Below are positions 35,714-46,565 of a stretch of DNA of 64,000 nt, in pieces; within the stretch, counting starts at the first letter, position 1, and each line of letters starts with the position of its first letter. Location of the stretch: positions 22,206,995-22,270,994 of the forward strand of contig NC_090187.1 in the NCBI RefSeq assembly GCF_024679245.1, written 5' to 3'. Made by a program: the position numbers and the translations under genes. The stretch comes from Pseudorasbora parva (taxonomy: Eukaryota > Chordata > Actinopteri > Cypriniformes > Gobionidae). A model generated the notes under the pieces. That model made no database searches. It saw nothing but the letters and a program-made list of their open reading frames with translations, and was not told the origin of the DNA.

Positions 35714-36814
35714 ATCTCATTGGTAGTAGTTCATTAAGATGCCAAAAACCATTCATTATTGTGTATCTCTCGTAAACCAAATGCAATGTGCAACTCTGAA
35801 TATTCAGAAGTGTGAATTTGACTTGAACGCGTAAAGTGAAACATTTTCATTTGAGAATATACCTAACTGCCTTCCCTAGATATTGTGTTATGTGAGAGAG
35901 AATGCCTATAGGAAGGTGGAATATTAAATGGGTGTTTACAAGAAGCCAATGTATCCAGATCAATACCTGCTTTGTGATTGTAAGGAAGAGAAGATGGGTG
36001 TGACGAGAACATGCACCATAGATCAGAGAACTACAGCATTTATCAGATACTTAGAATAGCACCCTTCAACCCAGCAGGCTCTTACTGCTTTACCTTCAGG
36101 AAAGAAACTCTCACTGTGATGTGAGCTGTAGCTGTAGCCTAATCATATTGAGCATGTGGTGCACCCTCTTATTTCTAGTCCTCTATTAATAGAAGTAGCA
36201 AAACAACAGCATTTTGTAATATTTATTGAAATTTTTAATTTAGCATTTATTTTATTTATTTTTCTGCAGGCCACAACTGACAATGACAACTGATGACTGC
36301 TTTCTTGTTATGCGTCTCATCGCTTTAATGCTAATTTTAATTGCTATGTGAATAACATGTAATATTAGCGTAATGTCTAATCATGCACTCTTTTGCAGTC
36401 TCTGTGTTGCTGAGGTGCTTCTGTTTCAACGTGACCAGCACTCTAACAATCTGGAACAATTAACACTTCAAACCAATAACAATGCTAATGTGCTGACCTC
36501 TGACCTCCCATTATTTAACTTCAGATATTTACTGGTGTTGCTAGAGCAGCAAATGTAAAAGTGAATGTGCCTTTTTAAAAAATAATCTTTTAAAATGATT
36601 TGTTGGAATCAAACAAAAAATGACTGAGCTACACCTGATTGAAGTCGATAGAGTCAGCAAAGTAAAATTTTGAGAAAAATCAAGTTAAAGTTTCCTGAAG
36701 GTTTCAAAACAAAGTCATTTAGCAACCATACCTTAACATCCCTGGTAATAACATCAAATTTGGCACACACCAATTCAAAACCAAATATTTATAGGAAAAA
36801 TATATATTCAACTT
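35714..36814. other. Unassigned sequence
   Basis: No gene or repeat family recognised. Confidence 0.4.
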
Positions 36815-37056
36815 CCTATATTCATAATCCCCCTCCACCAAACTTTACAGTTGGCACAATGCAGGCAAGTAGACTCCAGACAGACTCCAGAATTGAATTC
36901 ACTGAGGTCCTGAGAGTGACCCATTCTTTCACAAATGATTGTAGAAGTGTCTGCATGCCTAGGTGCTTGATTTTACACCTTTGGCCAGTAAGTAATTGTA
37001 ACATCCGAATTGAATAATTTTGAGGGGTGTCTGAATGCTTTTGCCAATAAAGTGTA
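36815..37056 (-). mobile_element. Internally deleted Tc1-like element
   Basis: Blocks known from fish Tc1-like elements occur in order with the middle missing: CCACCAAACTTTACAGTTGG, then GAATTCACTGAGGTCCTGAG, then GTCTGCATGCCTAGGTGCTT. It ends in GAATGCTTTTGCCAATAAAG followed by TGTA. The coding strand is minus. Most of the transposase has been lost and no open frame remains. The left terminus is uncertain. Confidence 0.72.
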
Positions 37057-37113
37057 TATTCAACTTTTTCCTCCCAGAATTGTTTGATTAACATTAATGA
37101 AACAGACAGCCTA

Positions 37114-38500
37114 TATGTGACCAGTCACTGAAAGTAGGGACACAAGTCGGTTCTGGGGCATTTTGAGTTATTCACAGATTCTGAAAGTGTAGTCTCCAAG
37201 CTTTCCAACGATGTGTAACACATGGAAATCTGATAATATTTGGAGAAGTTGTGGCCATCTGAATTTAGGCCTTTAGAAAAGTGTAAACGAGAGAAAACAG
37301 CCTCTAAAGTTTAGTTCTCACCTGTTCTCACCTGCTGGGAGTGACAATAGGGCTCATTTACATCTCATTTAGATAAGCCATACCCCCTGTAAAGCTGCAT
37401 GGTTGCTAGTAACAACAGACGCAACAGGAAAAATCGGACCGCATTCACACCAGTCAATTCAAGCATTATTCAAATGAATAGCAGATGTTAACATTACCAT
37501 CTAAAAGGCCATTATAGCAATGGCGGTTTTTGGCAAGTGATACGATGCTTACGATTACAATTAAAACTGAGCTAGCTAATAACAATAGGAATTTATGGGA
37601 AGGTCTAAACATGGACTAAACATGAGATAATGTGTAGGCTACATGTTCTTAGAATGAAACTCACCAGATTTGAAACAGAAAAGTATTCTTGCAGATCTCG
37701 ATGCCTCCAATGAAATAAGTCGCTCAGGCACACTTTCTCTTTGTCGGGGTCTTCTTTGTGGATGTAACCATCTGTTTGCCTCTGTTTGCCTCTAAATGTC
37801 CAATAATTTGCATGTCCTGCCACTCTTTTTACGCAGCTAAAGAATCCAGCCGTATGTTGTACATAATGTCTGGAGAAAGCTTATGGCTACAGGACTGTCT
37901 CCCATGCAGATAGTTCTCTTTTCTCCTCGTGTATCATTTACAGTCAAAGTTACGGATATTCCCCATTTGGCTGTCTTTATGCCCATCAAGTGAGCGCTTG
38001 TTCATAAGCATCCGACTTGTCGAAGAAGTACTTCAAAACATTTTCGGTGTAACAGCCATGGTTCAGCTCGTCTGCGATCATCTTTGCGGCGTCCATCTTC
38101 ATTGAATTTTGATATCAGCTAGAGCCGGCCAGAGCGCTGCATAATAAGTAGCCACACTTCCCTCGGAGGGCGGGGGCAATAACAAAAGAAACGAAACAGT
38201 GCGCTGCAAAAACCTGCTGCGGCCAGAGCGCTGCATAATAAGTAGCCACGCTTCCCTCGGAGACACGCCCCTACTGCGTGCTAGAATCTCCGAAAACAAG
38301 CCGATTTCAACCTCAAAATGTACGCTTTTAAATACATCAATACTGCTTTCTCAAAAACAGAGAGGCTTCTTCGTGATCTCAACTAACAGATTCTGCAAAA
38401 AAACGAAAATCACAAAATTTGAAAAACAATGCTTCTTTCACATTTTGCACGAAAGTTGTGCTGCCGACTTGTGTCCCTGGTTTCCGTGACGGGTCACATA
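37114..38500. mobile_element. 1387-bp TA-target element with about 40-bp inverted repeats
   Basis: The left end TATGTGACCAGTCACTG, with GGGACACAAGTCGG following, matches the inverted right end, GTGTCCCTGG then GTGACGGGTCACATA. TA dinucleotides flank it (37112-37113, 38501-38502), as for Tc1/mariner-type insertion. There is no transposase. A direct repeat of about 42 bp inside (38127-38168 and 38222-38262, starting GCCAGAGCGCTGCATAATAA) shows a local duplication. Confidence 0.82.
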
Positions 38501-38659
38501 TATTAAGACCTACTGTACCGCACAGATCTAATATAATGTTAGTAATAAGATGTTTTTTCCAACAGTTAACCAAACATTCAGGTAAGACTACGTTTCTGTG
38601 TATACGTGTATACCAGGATTGCGCGATGACTTCATACTTCTTTGTGTGTGTGTGCAGAC

Positions 38660-38800
38660 CTTAAGTTCAGTGAAAGTCTTTGGGATGTGCTGAAGAGACT
38701 TTACAGAGTGCTTGACTCTTGCATTGCCAATACAAGATCCTGACCAAAAATTGACACACCTCTTGATGGAAAACATCACACCTTTAATTTTCAATAGCAA
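38660..38800 (+). pseudogene. Tc1-like transposase C-terminal fragment
   Basis: The plus strand encodes a short run similar to the region after the third catalytic block of Tc1 transposases (LWDVLKR, then DSCIANTRS). Frame breaks follow immediately, and no terminal repeats flank it. It overlaps the inverted repeat at 38697-38828. Confidence 0.6.
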
Positions 38801-38828
38801 TGCAAGAGTCAAGCACTTTTGTAAAGTC
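38697..38828. repeat. Near-perfect hairpin with about 30-bp arms
   Basis: GTGCTTGACTCTTGCATTGC at 38708-38727 is repeated as its exact complement at 38797-38816. The pairing continues outward with GACTTTACA/TGTAAAGTC after a small mismatch. The loop is 69 nt. The left arm lies in a Tc1 transposase fragment, so the right arm is probably an inverted copy of part of it. Confidence 0.9.
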
Positions 38829-39503
38829 AACTTGAATATAATATGTCTGAATTACATTCTTCACACATGCATACTATATAGAACATACATTTTTAGCAGT
38901 TGTTAAGTACCTACTCAAAAGTTTATGCCATTTCGGATGCAGCCATAATCTTATTTTATGCTTTTCCATGCTGATCAATAAAAGGGCATCATTACCAGAT
39001 CAGATAATGGACCACATTTGGGCGGAGATTGTGTCTTCAAAACAGACAGTCTGTTTTATCCTTGTGTAAGTTTCCAGGAGCATTGTCATAACTGCTTCCA
39101 TAATAAATTACCATTACTTCTTCACAATGTTGCTGTAAATAGGACTACAACATAATAACCAGCATGTCTAAAGCGATTCATACTACAGCACGAAGAGGAG
39201 AGTAATTTAGCTGTCACTCATGTAAACCCCCAGCCTTCTCTCTGTTAGTTGGTTCAATTAAACATGCTCTGCTGGTGAATGGGGCAGGGTTGTTGAAAAA
39301 TACTTTTGATGATTTAATAACAGTTTTAATAGAGTTATCTGTCTGATGGATCTTTTAATTTGGGCTTTAGACAGAGTTATTATCAGGGCGGAAACTGAGA
39401 GATCTTTCTCAGAGGTCCCACAAGGGTCTTTAATTGACACAGTGTCTCTCTTCCCGCTCTTTCTTTCTCTTACACATCTAATTGCCACCCCTGCCCTACA
39501 TGT
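38829..39503. other. Unassigned sequence
   Basis: No gene or repeat family recognised. Confidence 0.4.
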
Positions 39504-39624
39504 CCTTCTCTTCTCTTCTCTTCTCTTCTCTTCTCTTCTCTTCTCTTCTCTTCTCTTCTCTTCTCTTCTCTTCTCTTCCCTTCCCTTCCCTTCCCTTCCC
39601 TTCCCTTCCCTTCCCTTCCCTTCT
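39504..39624. repeat. Two-phase pentanucleotide repeat (TTCTC)n then (TTCCC)n
   Basis: About 14 units of TTCTC run straight into about 10 units of TTCCC, with the switch near 39577. The boundary is sharp, so a single variant unit must have been amplified. Confidence 0.95.
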
Positions 39625-40170
39625 TGTTTCTCTCCTTGCCATCCTATTTAATCTGTTTTCTCATCCCATCAATCCCTTTTTTCCTTTTCTTTATTTTTAT
39701 TCCCGTCATCTGCGAGTGCTGTGGCATTGATGGGAATGCCTGGAGTGCAGGACTTAGCAGTCCGAATTGTTTATGTGTAAATGCAACATTCTCTCAGGAA
39801 CATTTTGTTATCGTTTGGGCATCTTCAACTGACCCAGAAAACACATCAAGTCCATTCCACCGAGATTCACTGCCAGGCTTTTGTCACACATACATACAGT
39901 CACCAGCCACTGTATTGGGTAAACTTGACTTTGAAAGTGGCGTGGTTGTTGGTGCCAGACGGAATGGTCTAATTATCTCAGAAACTGCTGATGTACTGGG
40001 ATTTTCATGCACAACCGTCTGAAGAGTTAATGTCAAGTGAGCAGGAATTCTGTGAGCGAAAATGCCTTGTTGGTGAAAGGGTTCAGAGGAGAATGGCCAG
40101 ACTGGTTAGAGCTGATAGAAAGGCAACAGCAACTCAAATAACCACCTGATTCAACCGAGGTAACCAAAAG

Positions 40171-40680
40171 CAGTGTTGGGCAGTAGCGTCACTACAAGTA
40201 GTGACACTACTAGCTTAACTACATTTTTCAGTAGCGTGGTGGTAGCTTCAGTAGCGAAGCTCTTTTGTTGATCAAGAAGTGCGGTAGCGTCTACACAAGC
40301 TAACGGTACATTTTCCCAAGCATTTCTGAAGATCAAGCTCAAATTGGAAACACAACTGCTAATTCGCAGATATACTTCCCTTTCTATTGTTCCTCTCTGC
40401 CTCGCGCAGACGTGCACATGATGCACGTACGAATCTAACAAAGTACTCCTTTGGCAGTGAACACGGAAAAGCGGGTTCGGCGTGTGAACATCTAGTTGGC
40501 GTTTGTTTCCGAGAGCTCAATTCACTGTTGCATGCACACCGTCCACGCGGGGAGAAAAGAGAAACCGTCTTTTCAGTTCAAAGTTTGAAAATAATCTATT
40601 GTGTCATTTTAACCTCTTGTTAAAAGCATCGGTGTCCAGCCTGGCCACCTCTTGATATGAATTAATGAATGAAACTTTAT

Positions 40681-40735
<55 letters not shown>

Positions 40736-41240
40736 AGTTTTTTGCCATGTTGGTAATGTTTAGAGCAGGTCTTAATTATTTTGCTACTGTACTTTGAGCT
40801 GAGTTGAGTTGTAAATTTACTTACAGTTTCTCCTGTGATAGAGCCAAATTCTTAATTGAGCATAAAACACAGGTGCGAATGCATATCATCCACATACAGA
40901 TGAACATACACCCACACTCTCGACACCTGGTTTTGTTAATATTATGGATCACATTTTTGTTGTCAAATTGATTTCGGACAGTTTTTGAATAACTGAAAAA
41001 ATATGAATGTCTATATACTTTTATTGATCACTGAGATAGCATTGATTGGTTGGCTCAATTAAAATAAAATAAAAAAATAATAAAAAAAAAAATAGCTTAG
41101 ATCTAGTAAACTACTTTTGCCAAGTTGCTGTAGCTTAGCTTGTTACATTTTCCAGGGGGGGAACTTCAGTGTAGTGAAGCTTCATTTAATGTAGAGTAAC
41201 TGGTATCTTAGCTCACTACATTTTCAATTTTCCAACACTG
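40171..41240. mobile_element. hAT-type element inside the Tc1 relic, 1070 bp
   Basis: A perfect 8-bp duplication ACCAAAAG lies at 40163-40170 and 41241-41248. The ends are CAGTGTTGGGCAGTAGCG and, read inward from the right, CAGTGTTGGAAAATTG. CAG termini and an 8-bp TSD identify hAT. Subterminal TAGCTTA and ACTACATTTT motifs are repeated in both arms. It carries a (CA)n tract and no transposase. Confidence 0.9.
40683..40730. repeat. (CA)n microsatellite
   Basis: About 24 CA units. Confidence 0.97.
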
Positions 41241-41790
41241 ACCAAAAGGGCATCTCTCAATGCACAACACGTTCAGTCTTGACCACACCAGGTACACCAG
41301 TACCATTTGAGCATTGTTTAAACAGCACAGCCTACCTGAGTATGTCCATACCTTTTTGACCATAGTGTACCCATTTGTTGATGGCTACTTCCCTCAGAAT
41401 AATGCACCGTCACAAAGCTTTCTTGAACATGACAATGAGTTCACAAAACTCAAATGGCCTCCGCAGTCAGCAGATCTCAATCTAATAGTGCACCATTGGG
41501 ATGGATGTGGTAGAATGTGGAGATGTGCTTCTGACAATTCTGCAGCAACTGTAAGATGCTGTCATGTCAATATGGACCAAAATCTCTGAGAAATGTTTCT
41601 AGCACCTTGTTGAATCTCCCTTAAGGCAGATTTGAAAGGAAAAGAAGGTTCATCTCAGTACTAGGAAGGTATATCTAATAAAGTGGGTGTGTATACTGGA
41701 AAAAATGATGGAGGCATACAAAAACACACTTCTCCAAAAGCATTTAGATGCATCAGTATGTAGGCTATTGCTGGCTAAATTGCTTGCTTA

Positions 41791-42505
41791 AGCCCTATTC
41801 GGACGGGATTAGATTAACATGGGGACATGGGGGTAAAGTCATTTTACCTCAGGACGTCTGTAATATTAACGGCCAATTCACACGGGATAAGACATCTCAG
41901 TAAAACTAGCAGAAGTGGGAGGAGTAACTCGCTTTACGCACCTCCTTGACGTCATGTGCGTATGACGTTACCCTTATAACGTGAGCAAACACACAACCTG
42001 AGCTGAGCGCCAGTCTGAACTCCGTCTCCAATATATATGTGTGTTTTAATAAACAATTAGGTCCAGTCTAACGATTCTGATTGGATTATGTTGGTAATAG
42101 ACACTTTCCTAGAGCTAAAATGTTTTGTGCCTCTAATAAGTGCTTTTGATCTTCTTTTTGCTTTAAATGATATGCGGAAAATACCGGACATTTTCCACAG
42201 ATTTGTCCCACCACCTACAACGCAACCGAATGCTTCAAGCGCCTCCAAGTTCGCAAAATGCGCTTTTTAAAAACTTTTAAACAGGAAATGACAGAATTTT
42301 ACCATACATTTTTACAGCAGGTCTATTCGAACGGGATTAGTATTACCCGAGGTCATTTTTCCAGACCTTTTTACAGAAGGTAAAAGTCTCGGTAATCTTT
42401 ACTGACATTGTCCGTAATGATTACCGAGATGGCACATTCGGACGGGACTAAAATCACCGAGAACCTCTGGTCCCCATGTTAAACTAATCCAGTCCGAATA
42501 GGGCT
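41791..42505. mobile_element. Harbinger-like MITE, 715 bp, well preserved
   Basis: The target duplication TTA lies at 41788-41790 and 42506-42508. The ends are near-identical inverted repeats of about 36 bp: AGCCCTATTCGGACGGGATT at the left, and the same with one change (ACTGG) at the right. TTA duplications are typical of PIF/Harbinger. A second internal TATTCGAACGGGATTAG block occurs at about 42320. There is no transposase. A decayed relative is at 30653-31154. Confidence 0.9.
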
Positions 42506-42683
42506 TTAGAGTCTGATTACATGCGGAGATGCACACAAATCCTGTTATGTTGCACAGGTGAACTAACATAGTTTCCTCTTTGCTGACTGGAAGGCTGTGA
42601 GATCGGCTTTTCCCCAGATGTTTGTTTTAATGGGCCAGTCTGACCCTGCAGCAGTGAATACGGCTTCTGTTTATGGATAATGT

Positions 42684-42684
<1 letters not shown>

Positions 42685-42768
<84 letters not shown>
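42685..42768. repeat. (GA)n microsatellite
   Basis: About 42 GA units; the long Leu-Ser frames on the minus strand derive from it. Confidence 0.97.
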
Positions 42769-42769
<1 letters not shown>

Positions 42770-43061
42770 AACCTCAATAAAGCAACCTCTCTCTCCCCGG
42801 AGTCTCCAGAACTGAAGTTTCAGTCTGCTGCTCTTCCTGACTGAATGATCTATCATGAGATGAAGAGAGCAGCCCAAGAGCGAGACGAGACAATTGAGCC
42901 AAATAAACAGTAAGACAGAAGATGGCAGTGGTGTCTTGCTCGTTCAGATAAGCAGACAGGCATTTCAGAGACAGCATGCTTTATGATGCTTATGTTTTGA
43001 TGAATAAACGGAACATTTTACGCATTATAGTACTTGCTACATATGAACTACAGTTAAAACT

Positions 43062-43195
43062 GAAACACACCTGAGCAAACTAATCAAGGTCTTCAGGATC
43101 TCTAGGAAATCACAGGTAGGTGAGTTTGAACAGGGTTGGAGCTAAACTCTGCAGGGCTGTGGCCCTCCGGGACAGAGTTTGAGGAACTCTGCTCT
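43062..43195. mobile_element. Truncated copy of the 170-bp hAT-like MITE
   Basis: The blocks AACTAATCAAGGTCTTCAGG, TTGGAGCTAAACTCTGCAGG and GGCCCTCCGGGACAGAGTTT match the short MITE at 46378-46547. The outer ends are missing. Confidence 0.7.
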
Positions 43196-43926
43196 ACAGC
43201 AACATTCTTCATAATTCTGCGCTCATGGGAGTCAAAAGATTTTACTTACCTGAAGTTATCAAGACAGTTGCAAAAGGTAGTCATTGGAAGGAAAGTGATG
43301 TGTCAGAACTCATAAGTATTACAGTGACAGCTCTCACTCAAGCAAAACATGAGGGCTTGTATCATAAATGTTTAAAAACTCTGCTTCCATGTCTCTTTTT
43401 AATATTGCCTTTGCATAAATTTGCAGGCTTCCGCTGCAGATCACACTATAAATAAATGCATAAACACTTTAATATTCTCCATGTTTACTTTAGTATGACA
43501 GTGCGTTGCGTGACATCTTTGTAAAAAAATGGTTAGTTCCAGTCATTGATTCTGATTGGTCGATAGCTGTTTTTTAGTCAAGATAAAACAAGGCTGTGGC
43601 TGCTTTTCCCAACGGTTCTCTGTAGCACTGCACAACACCCTTAGCAACCACTCTTAGCGACGTAAACATATGTTTGCTCTCATTGATATTGTTCATTGAA
43701 ACTTGTATTATTGTGAGAGAGAAAGAGATGCAGTTACCTGCATTCAGATCCTTAAGCTCAGTCCTATGTTGCCTGTTGCCATCTTGGCAACGCGTCATTA
43801 CACCTCACGGCACGGATAACAGAAAATGGGCAAAGATGCGGGACCTGTCAATTAAAGTGTCCTATAATGTAAATGGATATACATTATTACATTATTTCTA
43901 TAATGTAAATGGATGAGTTAGAAACA

Positions 43927-44550
43927 AACTCACCCCCCTCACAGTTGTCATGAAGGGCAAAATTGGTCATACAGACCAAGCAGCAACCTCCTGCGGTCTC
44001 TCTTGAAGCCAATGCGGAAATAATGTCCTGGTACAAATTGTGGTTTTGGTCTATACGGCTAATTTTGCACTTCATGACAACTTTGATGGGGTGATTTTTT
44101 TTTATTTGTTTACATCATATAATGTCTTAAAATTCTGCATAATTAAGGGAATAGTAAGTGGCTGGTGGATAGCCATTTATTTGTCGTCTATAGTTATTGC
44201 AACACCTAAGCTCCGCCCACATCCCACATCTTTGTCCATTTTCTGTTATCAGGCCATGAGCTCCTCTCTACTTTATGCTTCAGAATGGCTTCGGAATCCT
44301 ATGGGTGACGTCACGGACACTATGTCCATATTTTTTTACAGTCTATGATATAGACCAAAAGCACTTGTACCAGGCTGTAAACATTTCATTTTTTTTCTGC
44401 TGTAAAGTTGGGCATTTTAACATTAAGGCTTAATGAGATTTTGCTACCTTCTGGAGCCTGTCCCTAGTGGCCAATCGAGGAATTGCAGTTTAAGTTACTT
44501 CCGTATTGGCTTCATGAGAAACTGGGGGAGGTTGCCGCTTGGTGTTTTCC
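43927..44550. repeat. Dispersed fish repeat present as inverted pieces
   Basis: GTTGTCATGAAGGGCAAAAT at about 43945 and its diverged complement at about 44060-44080 form a hairpin with arms of roughly 58 nt. The stretch GGTGACGTCACGGACACTAT, with the end TTTTTTTACAGTCTATG at 44347, is a DNA-element terminus common in fish. After it the sequence resumes with ATAGACCAAAAG and CTTGTACCAGGCTGTAAAC, continuing the same family in the other phase. It is probably a copy that inserted into or recombined with a relative. Confidence 0.6.
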
Positions 44551-44939
44551 TGTGTCCTGACAATGACAGCGCTTATTTGTCAGTTGAGTCTTGTTCCCAT
44601 TGTAAGGCAGAGTAGAGTCTGGCCTGTCACCGCTAGGGGTTAACACCATGTTATCACAACAAATATGTAGTCCTTTCAATATAAAATTCTTTGCTAGTAA
44701 GTGACTCACTCATTAAGACAGTATTTGCAGCCGTCTTATGGCGTAAGAATGTAACTTCTGTTGCTGTCGGTGATCTATATAAATAACATTTATATAGATC
44801 AGTGGTTGCTAAGGGGTTTTTAGGCATGTACATCTGATGAGCGACTGGTCACGTAAGCCTTTGAACTGCAGAGGTACTTTCAACACTTTTTCCATTTTCC
44901 ACTGAATACGGAAGGCGATCGGCCAAAACGTTACTTTAT

Positions 44940-45233
44940 AAAGTATTAAATATTTATATTTTTCTTATACAAACGCATCAATTCACTTCTAAAGGCATTT
45001 ATTAACCTCCCAGAGCTGCGTGGAGCACATTATTGGCTGGATAGATGCATTTTTATTGACCTCAGAAACAAAGTAACAATCACTGCCATTGTAAAGCTTG
45101 GATTAGCCAGGACTTTTTTAATATAACTCAACTTTTATTCGTCTGAAAGAAAAATATCATATACACCTAAGATGACTTGAGGGTGAATAAATCATAGGCT
45201 CATTTTCATTTTTTGGGTGAACTATTCCTTTAA
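44940..45233. mobile_element. Right-end part of a TTAA-target MITE
   Basis: It ends CATTTTTTGGGTGAACTATTCC then TTTAA; upstream GATGACTTGAGGGTGAATAA matches the same family as 34323-34405. The next TTAA element begins at its final TTAA. The left boundary is not defined. Confidence 0.55.
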
Positions 45234-45562
45234 CCCTTGTGTGGTGTTCATATTTTTGTTACTCAGCCAGTGTTCGTGGGAGTTTTTAATTCAACTCAAA
45301 CTAAAATGTTATGTTAACATACTCAACAGATGTTTACTTCATCCCAATTACAAGCAATATAAACAACATATATGGTTAATATTTTCTCTTTACCTTTGTT
45401 AGATCAAGTTTAAGAATTGCAACCTCGTGTGGGAACGGCAGGGGTAGAAACAACTGACTCTTGTAGCTACTTTCTCACACTCACACACAATCTTTCTCTC
45501 TCTGTCACACACACACACACATACTCATGCACACACATACACACACACACACACAACCATAA

Positions 45563-45565
45563 CCC

Positions 45566-45596
<31 letters not shown>

Positions 45597-45602
45597 ACAC
45601 AC
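45563..45602. repeat. Poly-C followed by (CA)n
   Basis: A run of about 20 C bases joined to ten CA units; a shorter CA-rich stretch lies just upstream (45505-45554). Confidence 0.95.
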
Positions 45603-45988
45603 GCATGCACACTTGGATATGTGGTGTATGGTTACTCTCCATAGGCATACTGGTTTTTCTAATGTACAAACTGTATAATCTATCCCCCTTCTAACCATAC
45701 CCATAAACCTGCCCATCACAGAAAACTTTTGGCATTTTTTGAATTTCAAAAAACACCATTTAGTATGTTTTAGTGTGAGGACACAGATGTCGTCATATAC
45801 CATGTTTACGTTGTAATATCCATGTCATTATACACATTTGTGTCCTCATAAACCATATACATGAACACAATCAGACTAACAGCAGCCCTGACAGGAGGAG
45901 GACAGAGTAAAGGTACACTGGACCTACAATTCCCACACTTTTATTAGCCCTGTCCAGTGGACCCGAACATCCTGTGTGTGATATAAAT

Positions 45989-46026
45989 GTGTGTGTGTGT
46001 GTGTGTGTGTGTGGGGGGGGGGGGGG
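45989..46026. repeat. (GT)n followed by poly-G
   Basis: About twelve GT units joined to about 15 G bases, complementary in order to the tract at 45563-45602. Confidence 0.95.
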
Positions 46027-46377
46027 TGTACAGTGTGTGTTCATTGAAAATGTGTTCTGATAAATATTCCTCACAGAAAATGAGCCAAGGCCAATGAGTC
46101 TCAGTTTGAAAAAATAATTATTTGTATCATTTTTCTTTCGATAAAAAATGAAAACGGGTCCAACAGACCCGAACACCATACAAGGGTTAAGACTTCTCTT
46201 TATTCCTTAGTAAAAAAACAAACAAAAAAAAACACTCATAATATACATTTCAGCATTACCTCTTATATCACAGTGTCTTAAACAGTTTGATCAAGTATTC
46301 AGTCTCTCTAAACCCCTCCTTTCCAAGAGCCTGCTCTGATTGGTCAGATGGCCCAGTTTCTTGTGATCGGTCTACAG

Positions 46378-46547
46378 CAGGGGTGTCCAAACCTGCTCCC
46401 AGAGAGCTGCTTTCCTGCTGAGTTTGGCTCCAACACACCTGCTTGCAAGATTCTAGTGATCCTGGAGTGATTCAGGTTTGTTTAATTAGGGCTGAAGCTA
46501 AACTCTGCTACAAGGTGGCCCTCCAGGAATAAGATTGGACACCCTTT
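46378..46547. mobile_element. Short hAT-like MITE, 170 bp
   Basis: GTCTACAG (46370-46377) and GTCTACGG (46548-46555) are an 8-bp duplication with one change. The ends are CAGGGGTGTCC and GGACACCCTTT, the right tip slightly decayed. The inside is almost palindromic, with TTTGGCTCCAACACACCTG opposed by GAAGCTAAACTCTG. It is too short to encode anything. Confidence 0.82.
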
Positions 46548-46565
46548 GTCTACGGCTTACAACCA

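Larger units (their letters stand above)
39925..41620 (+). pseudogene. Tc1-like transposase pseudogene (two ends only)
   Basis: The N-terminal part (about 39930-40150) shows helix-turn-helix-type sequence with GVVVGARRNGLIISETADVL, followed by frame breaks. The C-terminal part (41390-41590) keeps FLEHDNEFTKLKWPPQSADL, the block after the third catalytic region. The central catalytic residues have been lost. With missing sequence and a transposon insertion it cannot be functional. Confidence 0.8.
39895..41695 (+). mobile_element. Tc1-like transposon relic split by a hAT element
   Basis: The left end TACAGTCACCAGCCACTGTA and the right end TAATAAAGTGGGTGTGTATA are inverted terminal sequences of a fish Tc1-like family. 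The outer segments, 39895-40170 and 41241-41695, join in order once the hAT element 40171-41240 is removed. Much of the middle of the transposase gene is missing. Confidence 0.82.
45234..46186. mobile_element. TTAA-target element with CCCTTGTGTGGTGTTC ends
   Basis: TTAA lies on both sides (45230-45233, 46187-46190). The ends are inverted repeats: CCCTTGTGTGGTGTTC and GAACACCATACAAGGG. Subterminal GGGTCC and GACCCGAAC motifs resemble piggyBac-like non-autonomous elements. Two mirror-image low-complexity arms lie inside: (C)n(CA)n at 45563-45602 and (GT)n(G)n at 45989-46026. No transposase is encoded. Confidence 0.82.

Noticed and set aside
40151..40441. 96-residue minus-strand frame across the hAT left end
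   Set aside because: It spans the Tc1/hAT junction, so it cannot be an ancestral gene, and it has no motif.
42517..42877. Leu-Ser-rich frames as proteins
   Set aside because: They are translations of the (GA)n microsatellite; the same applies to the Arg-Glu and Leu-Ser frames at 50408-50763.
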